NCBI RefSeq assembly: GCF_009497775.1
Contig: NZ_CP031012.1
Span: 2,914,001-2,978,000, forward strand
Reading direction: 5' to 3'
Source: Alcaligenes faecalis
GTDB lineage: Bacteria; Pseudomonadota; Gammaproteobacteria; Burkholderiales; Burkholderiaceae_B
Length of the DNA: 64,000 bases
A program made the translations under genes and the position numbers. How positions within the stretch are numbered: the first letter of the stretch is position 1; each line of letters opens with the position of its first letter. Shown one piece after another: positions 1-8,604 of this stretch. The notes under the pieces were generated by a model, which saw only the letters and a program-made list of their open reading frames with translations, did no database searches and was not told the origin of the DNA.

Positions 1-179
1 GCATCCGCAGCATGAACAGCAGCCTGTTCATGACGCACAAGAATGTGCTGGAAGCGGTCCTGCTTGAAGATTGCGTCGTAGATATAGAGAACGGCACCAC
101 CCGGATAACCGAAAACGTGTTCCACGCCTTCGTCCGCGAGCGTGCGCACAACAATATCTGCGCCATTTAATTCAGACAT
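1..179 (-). CDS. ilvB: Acetolactate synthase large subunit, N-terminal part
   Basis: Only the first 59 codons lie in the window; the gene runs off the left edge. The translation starts [20 protein letters not shown] and continues with [15 protein letters not shown] and [14 protein letters not shown], the thiamine-diphosphate-binding N-terminus typical of acetolactate synthase (the HEQ-A-HAA segment carries the catalytic Glu of ThDP enzymes). The enzyme condenses two pyruvates, or pyruvate plus 2-oxobutyrate, in branched-chain amino acid synthesis. The start at 179 is preceded by AAGGAAAACTC, a good ribosome-binding site. The family assignment is firm; the choice between ilvB and ilvI names is not. 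Confidence 0.88.
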   Translation of the reverse strand, partial: MSELNGADIVVRTLADEGVEHVFGYPGGAVLYIYDAIFKQDRFQHILVRHEQAAVHAAD

Positions 180-619
180 GAGTTTTCCTTTCAGTCTTGC
201 TCTGCAATATCGATCGACCACGACGGTCCGAGCTTGAACCGATGTCAGCAACATGATCTGGCGCTTCATGGCCCACAGGACCACACCACCCAGACACATT
301 ACCGTCCGGCCTGCACTCTTCGACACCCAGTGCGTGCATACAAAAACGTATGCGTTAGCTTGAAACGGAAGTCCTGGCATCCCACGCTTGTGACGCGGCC
401 AGCAACAAAGTTTTTAGGCGCAAAAAACCGGGCGGATGGCCCGGTTAACAGTGCCTCGCTACAATTTGCTCGGATAAGGAGCAAAAACACCTGGTTACTT
501 TACCTTGACTGCTCAAAGCGAGCAACTGTGATTGTTGGTAAAGTGCAAAAAAACAGGCTTAAAGCTTGCATACGTAAAACGATATACTGTCTACCTATGA
601 CGAGCTGTCCGGGTATTTT
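180..619. other. Divergent leader region between ilvB and the FUSC gene
   Basis: This 440-bp gap separates two divergent genes. It contains a terminator-like hairpin reading toward ilvB at 421-447 (listed separately) and a smaller inverted repeat near 334-355 (GCATAC / GTATGC). A -10-like TATACT at 583-588 points toward the FUSC gene, without a convincing -35. On the minus strand a 23-codon reading frame (500-571) ends 53 nt before the hairpin; it has scattered Leu, Ile and Val but no run of them and no good ribosome-binding site. I see no convincing protein gene. Confidence 0.5.
421..447 (-). terminator. Terminator-like hairpin in the ilvB leader (possible attenuator)
   Basis: Read on the minus strand, AACCGGGC pairs perfectly with GCCCGGTT across a 5-nt loop and is followed by a run of T. 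No gene ends here, so this is an intrinsic-terminator shape inside the 5' leader, about 240 nt upstream of the ilvB start. Branched-chain amino acid operons are often controlled by attenuation, which makes regulation plausible, but no clear leader peptide was found. Confidence 0.55.
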
Positions 620-2905
620 ATGGCATCGCCCATCCCACAATTAAAACAATTCCTGTATAGCCACTATTTTTTCGGCGGACTGCGCCAGTCCATCGGTGTG
701 CTGTTGCCGGTCATTATTTTGGGCCGCTTCTTTGGTCACTATGACATTGGTGTCATTGCGTCCATGGGCGCCACCTGCGTTGCCATCATTGACCAGCCCG
801 GCGGCCCGCGCCGCTACCGCAACAATGAAATGCTGGGTGGTATTGCCCTGGGCACTGTCACTGTCGGCCTGACAGGTCTGGCTTCCAGCTCTCCCCTGCT
901 GCTGGTACTGTGCGTCCCGTTTCTGTGCTTTCTGTACAGCATGTTCTCCGTCTTTGGCCGTCGTGGCGGGCTGATCGGCTTTGCCGCTCTGCTTCTGATG
1001 ACCTTGACGATGCGATTTCCCATGCAGCCTCACGAGGTCCTGGCGCATACGCTGTATTCCTTTGCGGGTGGCCTGTCCTACTATCTGTTCAGCACCCTGT
1101 TCCGACGCTTGTTCTGGTATCGGGAGGAGCGCCAGACACTGGCGGTGGCCCTGTTTGCCACGGCGGAATACATGGAAGCGCGTTCGCAGTTTTATGACCC
1201 CACCTCGGACCTGGATGCCTGCTATCGACGGCTGATCAATCTTCAATCCAATATGACCGAAAAGCACCAGGCTGCCCGCGACGTGGTGCTGCGTGAGCTG
1301 CCGCGCGGTTATGGACGAGGCGATCATCACCGCAAGGCGCTGCTGACGATCTTCCTGAATATGGTCAGCATTCTGGACTCGCTGGTTGCGACCTATACGG
1401 ACTACACCGTCCTGCGCCGTCAATTGGCCGATAGCGACTTCATGATTTTTGCGCGTGATGGCCTGCACAAGCTGTCGCTGGATATTGGCCGTATTGCGAT
1501 GAACGTGTCGCGCAGTACACGTACCCAACGACGAGCCAGTGTCAAAGCCGAAATCCGGGCCATGGAGTACGAGCTGGAGCAATACAAGCGTCAGGGCATG
1601 TCGCAAACCGACCCGGAAACCTATGCCTTGCTGGTTCAGGTCTTGCGCCGCCTGCGTAACCTGAACCGTATTGTGGACAGCATGGCTAGCCTCTCACATC
1701 GCGCCAGCCAGAATCTACCGGTCGACCAGTATCTGAACAAATCGCTAAGCCGCATGCTCTCGCGCGAAGAGCTGCGTCTGGGCATGCTCAGCAGCAATAT
1801 GAAGCTGAAGTCCTCCCACTTCCGCTATGCAGCACGTGTCAGTATTGCTTCCATGGTGGCCCTGGGAGTGGGTGCGCTTAGCGCTCACTTCCAAAGCGAA
1901 CTGGGTCTGGTCAGTGCCCTGACGGCTCACAGTTACTGGATCATCCTGACGATTCTGGTGATCATGAAGCCAGGCTTTGCCATCACCCGCCAGCGCAATG
2001 GCTGGCGTCTTTTTGGCACGGTACTGGGCTGCGGAGCCGCCTTCCTGCTCCTGAAACTGACGGACAACCGCGAGCTGTATCTGATCGCCATGTTGCTGGC
2101 CTACCTCCTGGGCAACAGCCTGGTTCAACTGAACTTCCTGCTATCCGCCTTGTTCAACACGATTTTTGTGATCCTGTCCTTCCAGTTCCTGTCCACAGGC
2201 GGCTCCTTCATTATTGGAGAACGTCTGGTGGATACGCTGATTGGCTGCGGTATTGCCATGGCTGCCAGTTACTTGCTGCCCAACTGGGAATCCAGCGCCA
2301 TGACGGGGCTGGCCCGAGCCGCCCTGGCCGCCAATAAAGAATTCTGGCGCGCAGGCATGGAGTTCGCTCGCCTGAGCCGCCTGCATAACCAGATCCTCAA
2401 AAGCGGTCAGGAAGGCGAACCGACCATGACAGAGGCCCAGAAAAGCCAAGTGGATCTGGACTTGATGGAAGCCGATACCGCCTGGCAAGTGGCGAACAAG
2501 AACGTGCATATTGCCTTCAGCAACTTTGCCTCGGCCTTTTATCGCATGATGGATGAGCCTGTCAGCCGACAAGCCAATGTGTCCCTGCTGAACAACCTGT
2601 TGATCCAGAACCACGTGCTGGCCTCACAGATCAGCGCTGCGGCCCCGCTGCTGGCCAATTTGAGCCAGATTCCGCCGGGTATACAGAACTCTCTGGATGC
2701 GATTGGCGCACTGATCAACGACCAGGATGCAGACCCGCCCGCTTCTATCGAAACCGAAGGCGAGCTGGCCATGCTGGCCTACCCTATCCGCCAGATGAGC
2801 AAAGCCGCCCAGCTGATACGTCAGGATATGAGAGGTCTGGAATACAGCGCCGGCCCGCAACTGCCGCCTGAGCGCAAGCAGGAACTGAAACAGCAAGGGG
2901 CTTGA
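620..2905 (+). CDS. FUSC-family inner-membrane protein (YccS/YhfK-like)
   Basis: A 761-residue membrane protein with the two-block layout of the FUSC family. A hydrophobic cluster at about residues 20-170 is followed by a long soluble middle rich in Arg and Glu, a second hydrophobic cluster at about 405-530, and a soluble C-terminal tail. The second block has the family signature PGFAITRQRNGWRLFGTVLG. Relatives are implicated in efflux of aromatic acids or other small molecules, or have no known role. It has no partner genes for a membrane fusion protein here, so it is closer to YccS than to AaeB. The start at 620 has only a weak ribosome-binding site. Confidence 0.82.
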   Translation: MASPIPQLKQFLYSHYFFGGLRQSIGVLLPVIILGRFFGHYDIGVIASMGATCVAIIDQPGGPRRYRNNEMLGGIALGTVTVGLTGLASSSPLLLVLCVPFLCFLYSMFSVFGRRGGLIGFAALLLMTLTMRFPMQPHEVLAHTLYSFAGGLSYYLFSTLFRRLFWYREERQTLAVALFATAEYMEARSQFYDPTSDLDACYRRLINLQSNMTEKHQAARDVVLRELPRGYGRGDHHRKALLTIFLNMVSILDSLVATYTDYTVLRRQLADSDFMIFARDGLHKLSLDIGRIAMNVSRSTRTQRRASVKAEIRAMEYELEQYKRQGMSQTDPETYALLVQVLRRLRNLNRIVDSMASLSHRASQNLPVDQYLNKSLSRMLSREELRLGMLSSNMKLKSSHFRYAARVSIASMVALGVGALSAHFQSELGLVSALTAHSYWIILTILVIMKPGFAITRQRNGWRLFGTVLGCGAAFLLLKLTDNRELYLIAMLLAYLLGNSLVQLNFLLSALFNTIFVILSFQFLSTGGSFIIGERLVDTLIGCGIAMAASYLLPNWESSAMTGLARAALAANKEFWRAGMEFARLSRLHNQILKSGQEGEPTMTEAQKSQVDLDLMEADTAWQVANKNVHIAFSNFASAFYRMMDEPVSRQANVSLLNNLLIQNHVLASQISAAAPLLANLSQIPPGIQNSLDAIGALINDQDADPPASIETEGELAMLAYPIRQMSKAAQLIRQDMRGLEYSAGPQLPPERKQELKQQGA

Positions 2906-2961
2906 TGGCCATGTCCCGCATACATTTGGAACTCGCTGTCGGGACCAAATAAACAAGAACT

Positions 2962-3044
2962 CAAAGCGCAAAGCACAAAGCACAAAGCACAAAGCACAAA
3001 GCACAAAGCACAAAGCACAAAGCACAAAGCACAAAGCACAAGAG
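2962..3044. repeat. Heptanucleotide tandem repeat (CAAAGCA)n
   Basis: Ten consecutive copies of the 7-bp unit CAAAGCA run from 2969 to 3038, with a variant copy (CAAAGCG) at 2962-2968 and a degenerate partial copy after it. It lies between the convergent FUSC and yaaA genes, so length changes should not affect a reading frame. It is a probable variable-number locus. Confidence 0.95.
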
Positions 3045-3082
3045 CATAGGGTGCCAATCCCGCCTCAGGGTGCAAGACCAAA

Positions 3083-3119
3083 AATAAAAAGGCAAGGCGC
3101 AATACATGGCCTTGCCTTT
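3083..3119 (-). terminator. Rho-independent terminator of yaaA
   Basis: On the minus strand AAAGGCAAGGC pairs with GCCTTGCCTTT around a 10-nt loop and is followed by a T-rich tail, about 75 bp past the yaaA stop codon. Confidence 0.8.
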
Positions 3120-3194
3120 CCTTTTCATACCTGCAAGACCGCAGATCAGCTAAGGAGCTGTTCCTACGGCGCAAGCAATAAAGCTACATACTTA

Positions 3195-3980
3195 TCAAGC
3201 CTTGGCGTCCTGCTCGGAGCGACGGAACACCAGCTTGTCCTCGCTGGACAACTCAGGCTGGAATACATACCCTTCGCGATCAAACGCCTTCAGACCTTCC
3301 ACCGTTTGCACTCGCTTGTCGATGACAAAGCGGGCCATCAAACCACGGGCTTTCTTGGCGTAGAAGCTGATGATCTTCCAGACGCCGTTTTTCTCATCCT
3401 GGAATACACACTGAACCACACGGGCACGCAGCGCTTTCTGATCCACCGCCTTGAAATACTCTTCCGAGGCCAGGTTCAATACGACGGGCTTGGTTTCGCC
3501 TTCCTGACGCTCGTTCAGGTAATTGGCAATGCGGCTGCCCCAGTACGCGTACAAATTCGCACCACCGGGGTTCTTCAAGCGAGTACCCATTTCCAGACGG
3601 TAAGGACGCATCAAATCCAAAGGACGCAACGCTCCGTACAAGCCGCTAAGAATCACAATGTGATCCTGCGCCCACTTCAGCTCCTTGTCCGACAAGTCGG
3701 TAGCAGCCATGCCCTCATACACATCGCCATTGAAAGCCAGAATGGCCTGACGGGCATTGGAGCGGTCAAACTTGGGCTCCCACTCCTGGTAACGCTGGAC
3801 ATTCAAACGCGCCAGGTCGTCGCTGAGCTTCATCAAGCCAGCAATATCCTCTTCGGACTGAGTGCGCAAAATATCAATCAAGCCTTGCGCCTGCTCCACA
3901 AACAGAGGCTGCGTTTCCAGCTCCGTGCGTACAGGGGAATCGTAATCCAGCTTTTTCGCTGGCGAGAGCAATAACAACAT
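3195..3980 (-). CDS. yaaA: Peroxide stress protein YaaA (DUF328/UPF0246)
   Basis: A 261-residue soluble protein beginning MLLLLSPAKKLDY, the hallmark N-terminus of the YaaA family, followed by the conserved FNGDVYEGM and LSGLYGALRPLD blocks and a C-terminal FYAKKARGLMARF segment. In E. coli YaaA is induced by peroxide through OxyR and limits free intracellular iron, which protects DNA and proteins from Fenton damage. Length matches the family. It is monocistronic here, between a terminator on its 3' side and a hairpin on its 5' side. Confidence 0.93.
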   Translation of the reverse strand: MLLLLSPAKKLDYDSPVRTELETQPLFVEQAQGLIDILRTQSEEDIAGLMKLSDDLARLNVQRYQEWEPKFDRSNARQAILAFNGDVYEGMAATDLSDKELKWAQDHIVILSGLYGALRPLDLMRPYRLEMGTRLKNPGGANLYAYWGSRIANYLNERQEGETKPVVLNLASEEYFKAVDQKALRARVVQCVFQDEKNGVWKIISFYAKKARGLMARFVIDKRVQTVEGLKAFDREGYVFQPELSSEDKLVFRRSEQDAKA

Positions 3981-4004
3981 GCGCCTATATCCTTTCTATC
4001 CAAG

Positions 4005-4031
4005 CAGATAAAGGGCCAAGCCCTTTATCTG
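4005..4031 (-). terminator. Hairpin downstream of the hydroxybutyrate dehydrogenase gene
   Basis: A perfect 12-bp inverted repeat (CAGATAAAGGGC / GCCCTTTATCTG) with a 3-nt loop sits between the dehydrogenase stop and the yaaA start. It lacks a T-run on the minus strand, so it may be a transcript-stabilising hairpin rather than an intrinsic terminator. Confidence 0.5.
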
Positions 4032-4059
4032 TTATCTACAAAATACGCTCTGACAGCGA

Positions 4060-4842
4060 TTAGCGAGCCGTCCAGCCACCATCCAGGCTTAGCGTCGTAC
4101 CTGTCATTTGATCTGCGGCGGCAGAGGACAGGAACACAGCAGCGCCACCCAATTGCTCGGGAGTCACAAACTGCAGGGAAGGTTGTTTTTCAGCCAGCAG
4201 CTCGCGTGCGGCGGCTTCAATATCAATCCCTTTTTGCTGGCTGATCGCTTCAATCTGTTTTTCCACCAAGGGAGTACGTACCCAGCCTGGGCAGATTGCG
4301 TTGCAAGTAATACCCTTGCCGGCATTTTCCAGCGCGGTCACTTTGGTCAGACCCACAACACCGTGCTTGGCAGCCACATAAGCGGACTTATTCACCGAGG
4401 CCACCAGACCGTGAGCCGAGGCGATATTGATGATGCGCCCCCAACCCTGCTTTTGCATGATGGGCAAGGCAGCCGCTGTGCCGTGAAAGACAGCCGACAG
4501 GTTCAGGGCGATGATGGCGTTCCATTTATCAACCGGGAACTCTTCGATAGGCGCGGTGTACTGAATACCGGCGTTATTGACCAGAATATCCAGACCGCCC
4601 AGGGCCTCTGCCGCCTTGGCAACAAAGTCGCGCGTGGCCTGTGCGTCGCTCAGGTCTGCATTCAGATAATAGGCTTTGACACCAAACTTGGACTCCAGCG
4701 TGCTGCGCTCGCGCTCGATATCTTCAGGCTGACCAAAACCATTGATCACCACATCTGCACCGGCTTTTGCCAACTCGGTGGCCATGGCCAGACCGATACC
4801 ACTGGTCGATCCTGTTACGACCGCTTTTTTACCTTTCAGCAT
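4060..4842 (-). CDS. bdhA: 3-hydroxybutyrate dehydrogenase (SDR family)
   Basis: A 260-residue short-chain dehydrogenase. The NAD-binding motif TGSTSGIG lies near the N-terminus, NNAG near residue 90, and the catalytic Ser-Tyr-Lys set is visible in IASAHGLVASVNKSAYVAAKHG. The ICPGWVRTPLVEKQI segment and the ending LDGGWTAR are typical of D-3-hydroxybutyrate dehydrogenases, which interconvert 3-hydroxybutyrate and acetoacetate in polyhydroxybutyrate and ketone-body use. The reading frame extends 14 codons upstream, but the ATG at 4842 follows CGAGGTATCT at ideal spacing and gives the usual N-terminus MLKGKKAVVTG. Other SDR substrates cannot be wholly excluded. Confidence 0.87.
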   Translation of the reverse strand: MLKGKKAVVTGSTSGIGLAMATELAKAGADVVINGFGQPEDIERERSTLESKFGVKAYYLNADLSDAQATRDFVAKAAEALGGLDILVNNAGIQYTAPIEEFPVDKWNAIIALNLSAVFHGTAAALPIMQKQGWGRIINIASAHGLVASVNKSAYVAAKHGVVGLTKVTALENAGKGITCNAICPGWVRTPLVEKQIEAISQQKGIDIEAAARELLAEKQPSLQFVTPEQLGGAAVFLSSAAADQMTGTTLSLDGGWTAR

Positions 4843-4939
4843 AGATACCTCGTGAGTATTGACAACAGAGAACTGAAACCCCAAGTGTACTCGCCGCCCT
4901 GCACTGCCGGGAAATGCAATGGGATCCTTTTGTCCGGAA

Positions 4940-5629
4940 TCATCCAGAAGGCTGCTCCAGCTTTCTGAGCGCTACCGCGCTCCAGACCGCAATCACGGGC
5001 GGCAAGACAAAGCTCCACATTCCCAAGAGCACATAGGCCAGTGCCGCCAAGGCACAACCCACTGCAAAGCTGGCAATGGCAGGGAGCATTTTGCGTAGCC
5101 GTCCCGTAGATGACGCATCGCCCAGGCCTTTGAGCCGGTCAGCCAGATCAATCATGACCTGGGTGGTGTTGCCGGTCATCAGGGTCGAGGGCGGCAACTG
5201 GCTCAAATGCATGCGCTGCATGGCATTTTGCACAGCCATGGCAACAACCATCAGCATGCCTGCAACAAAAGCAGGCAAGGCATCGCTATCTGCGAATGGG
5301 CCAAACACCAGCATCAGAGTGGCGGCGATAGCCAGCAGCAGAACCTGAGCCACGATCAGGCTGTGCATGGGGGCCTTTTGCCGGTCTACCAGAGCATTGC
5401 TGGCCAGACGCGTCAAAGCGACAGCCACACAAAACACGGGCAAGGCCAAAAGTTTGGAAATCGCCCCTGTGCTGCCATGAATCAAGGCAGCACCCAAGGT
5501 CACGAAGTTCCCCGTCACATGCGCAGCAAACAGGCCATTCAATGCCAGAAAGCCTGCCGTATCCACATAACCGGCGTTAAAGCCCAGCAAGTAGCTCAAA
5601 GGAACTGATGGGGTTTTGTTTTCAGACAT
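4940..5629 (-). CDS. DUF1275 (YoaK-like) membrane protein
   Basis: A 229-residue hydrophobic protein with about six membrane segments. The N-terminal LLGFNAGYVDTAGFLALNGLFAAHVTGNFV block and the central MQRMHLSQLPPSTLMTGNTTQ block are the conserved features of DUF1275. The function of the family is not established. The start at 5629 (MSENKTP) follows GGGAGCGCGG; a longer frame to 5656 has no ribosome-binding site. It stands alone between the dehydrogenase and a tRNA gene. Confidence 0.85.
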   Translation of the reverse strand: MSENKTPSVPLSYLLGFNAGYVDTAGFLALNGLFAAHVTGNFVTLGAALIHGSTGAISKLLALPVFCVAVALTRLASNALVDRQKAPMHSLIVAQVLLLAIAATLMLVFGPFADSDALPAFVAGMLMVVAMAVQNAMQRMHLSQLPPSTLMTGNTTQVMIDLADRLKGLGDASSTGRLRKMLPAIASFAVGCALAALAYVLLGMWSFVLPPVIAVWSAVALRKLEQPSG

Positions 5630-5704
5630 CCGCGCTCCCAGGGAAGTAAGCCTCAAAGGCTACTGGCAAGTCGTGTCACTGTCACTGCACGCGGCGCAGA
5701 AAAT

Positions 5705-5733
5705 AAAAAAGCCCTTGAATAATCAAGGGCTTT
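5705..5733 (-). terminator. Terminator of the tRNA-Ser transcript
   Basis: On the minus strand AAAGCCCTTGA pairs with TCAAGGGCTTT around a 4-nt loop and is followed by a T-rich tail, directly downstream of the tRNA 3' end. Confidence 0.9.
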
Positions 5734-5745
5734 CAAAATTCTAGG

Positions 5746-5835
5746 TGGCGGACAGGGTGGGATTCGAACCCACGGTACGCTTGCACGTACGCCTGATTTC
5801 GAGTCAGGTACATTCGACCACTCTGCCACCTGTCC
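5746..5835 (-). tRNA. tRNA-Ser (anticodon CGA)
   Basis: Read on the minus strand the 90-nt sequence folds as a class II tRNA. The acceptor stem is GGACAGG paired with CCTGTCC, followed by G and an encoded CCA end. The anticodon arm CTGACTCGAAATCAG displays CGA, a long variable arm is present (GTACGTGCAAGCGTAC), and the T-arm carries GGTTCGAATCC. It decodes UCG. It is followed at once by an intrinsic terminator, so it is a single-gene transcription unit. Confidence 0.97.
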
Positions 5836-6135
5836 GCGATTGCTTATATGGTTACAAGCAAGCCCATAAATATAGATGAAAGAACACACTTTGACAAGCA
5901 CTAAAGACGCATAGCACTGGCGTCAAAGAACAGCATTTTCGGATAAGCCCCTTGAGCCAAGCCAAAGAATTCTTTTCAATCAAGGGTTTACCCTCCATTT
6001 CGGCCCATTTCGCTTGTTCCCCCTGAGTCGCAGGCCTATATTGGAAGTACACATTGATGCATCGCAGCCCTGCCCTTTTTAAGGCAGTCCTTGTAATTCC
6101 GACGCAGCTTGCCGGACTTGATAAAAGGAATTGTC
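5836..6135. other. Intergenic stretch, no convincing gene
   Basis: This 300-bp stretch between the tRNA-Ser 5' end and the small EF-hand-loop gene carries a 66-codon minus-strand frame (5852-6052) without a ribosome-binding site or recognisable family. The tRNA promoter must lie at its left end. I see no other structure. Confidence 0.4.
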
Positions 6136-6546
6136 ATGCAAACCTTCCAATGGATTATCGACGCCAACGGCGATGGCATATACAGCCTGAATGAGATTCT
6201 CCAGACTGTGCGCTGGGCTTTCCGTATACCAGGCAGCCTGGTGGTTGAAACCCTGGGTTCTATCCCGGTCCTGTCTGATGTGTTGCGTATTCAGGCCTCG
6301 GATGCGACGGGCTACGCTTCCCTGCGAGGCGGGCTGGTCAATATCCTGTCGCTGTTCTTCTGGGCCGCTCTCTGTCTCTGGTTTCTGGAAGTCAATTCCA
6401 AGCCACGTGCAGAGCCTCCACAGCGCAACGCACGCCATACGCCACACCTGAACAAGCAACTGGATTCCGTGCACGGTAGACAGCTACACGCAAACTACAA
6501 CCGTCGCCCTATCCGCCATCGTCAGGTTGAACGCCATACCTTCTGA
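6136..6546 (+). CDS. Small membrane protein with an EF-hand-type calcium loop
   Basis: A 136-residue protein I do not recognise. Residues 8-19 read DANGDGIYSLNE, which fits an EF-hand loop (acidic or Asn at 1, 3 and 5, Gly at 6, Ser at 9, Glu at 12), although position 8 is Tyr rather than the usual aliphatic residue. One hydrophobic segment follows (about residues 70-87, LVNILSLFFWAALCLWFL). The tail is basic and His/Arg-rich, probably cytoplasmic. The start at 6136 is preceded by AAAAGGAATTGTC; the frame could extend 9 codons further without a ribosome-binding site. The hydrophobic N-terminal half is not a clear signal peptide. Confidence 0.62.
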   Translation: MQTFQWIIDANGDGIYSLNEILQTVRWAFRIPGSLVVETLGSIPVLSDVLRIQASDATGYASLRGGLVNILSLFFWAALCLWFLEVNSKPRAEPPQRNARHTPHLNKQLDSVHGRQLHANYNRRPIRHRQVERHTF

Positions 6547-6562
6547 ACCAAGCCATGCGCCT

Positions 6563-6584
6563 CCCCTGCCCCGTCAGGCAGGGG
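6563..6584. repeat. Hairpin after the EF-hand-loop gene
   Basis: A perfect 8-bp inverted repeat (CCCCTGCC / GGCAGGGG) with a 6-nt loop sits 17 bp after the stop codon. There is no T-run, so it may be a weak terminator or a 3' stabilising stem. Confidence 0.5.
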
Positions 6585-6729
6585 ACACATGTGTTAAGAA
6601 AGGTAAACCCCTGGCATAGCTCATACGAGCCATGTTGCTTTTGGAAGTGCTTTGCCAGGATTACCTAACGTTTGAGCTACAGGTTTTGGGCAACAATCGC
6701 TGCAGCTAGAGTCACGAGAGGTGCAGCAT

Positions 6730-7035
6730 ATGAAAAAGCTACTATTCGCCGGTTTGATGGTTCTGGGCACCAGCACCGCCTTCGCAGGTGGTGTGAATGT
6801 GGACATCAATGTCGGTATTCCCGGTATCGGTTACGGACCGATCTACTACCCGCCCGCACAAATTGTGGAACGCCCGGTTTATGTCGCTCCACCGCCGGTG
6901 GTTTATCACCCTCCACGTTATGTGTATCGTCCCGGCTACGTGGAATATGGCCGCTCCAACAAGGAATGGCGCAAAGAACAGCGACGCGCCCACAAGCGCT
7001 GGCGCAAGCAGCAGGAGCGCTACTGGGATGATTGA
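6730..7035 (+). CDS. Small secreted Pro/Tyr-rich protein (PXPV-repeat-like)
   Basis: A 101-residue protein with a clean Sec signal peptide (MKKLLFAGLMVLGTSTAFA, cleavage near residue 19). The middle is rich in Pro, Tyr and Val (IYYPPAQIVERPVYVAPPPVVYHPPRYVYRP) and the C-terminus is basic and Trp-containing (KEWRKEQRRAHKRWRKQQERYWDD). The pattern resembles the small PXPV-repeat proteins common in Bordetella and relatives; their function is unknown. The ATG at 6730 follows GAGAGGTG; an in-frame GTG at 6721 is too close to that site. Confidence 0.75.
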   Translation: MKKLLFAGLMVLGTSTAFAGGVNVDINVGIPGIGYGPIYYPPAQIVERPVYVAPPPVVYHPPRYVYRPGYVEYGRSNKEWRKEQRRAHKRWRKQQERYWDD

Positions 7036-7059
7036 TCACTCCATGCGAATCCAGAAATA

Positions 7060-7099
7060 AAAAAGGGCTGAGGACCAGTACGGTCATCAGCCCTTTTTC
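7060..7099. terminator. Bidirectional terminator between the PXPV-like gene and serS
   Basis: AAAAGGGCTGA pairs with TCAGCCCTTTT, with A-rich and T-rich flanks on both sides, so it can serve both convergent genes. Confidence 0.85.
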
Positions 7100-7115
7100 T
7101 ATTCTGACAGATGCT

Positions 7116-8462
<1,347 letters not shown>

Positions 8463-8604
8463 TTAATAGCCATATAGGTGATGGTTCAATCCCGATTGAT
8501 CTGGTGATTTTAACCACAAGCCACCACAAGCGCAGCACAGCGCAAGCCGTAGCGGGATATCGGGAAATACGGAGGTGACAGGCCAAGCAAGCACCTGTCC
8601 TGTC

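Noticed and set aside
299..490. 63-codon minus-strand frame starting FLLLIR as an ilvB leader peptide
   Set aside because: It starts at a GTG without a site and reads straight through the terminator-like hairpin, unlike attenuator leader peptides.
2962..3044. CRISPR array
   Set aside because: The 7-bp units are directly adjacent with no spacers, and no cas genes are present.
5852..6052. 66-codon minus-strand frame upstream of the tRNA-Ser
   Set aside because: No ribosome-binding site, and it matches no family I know.
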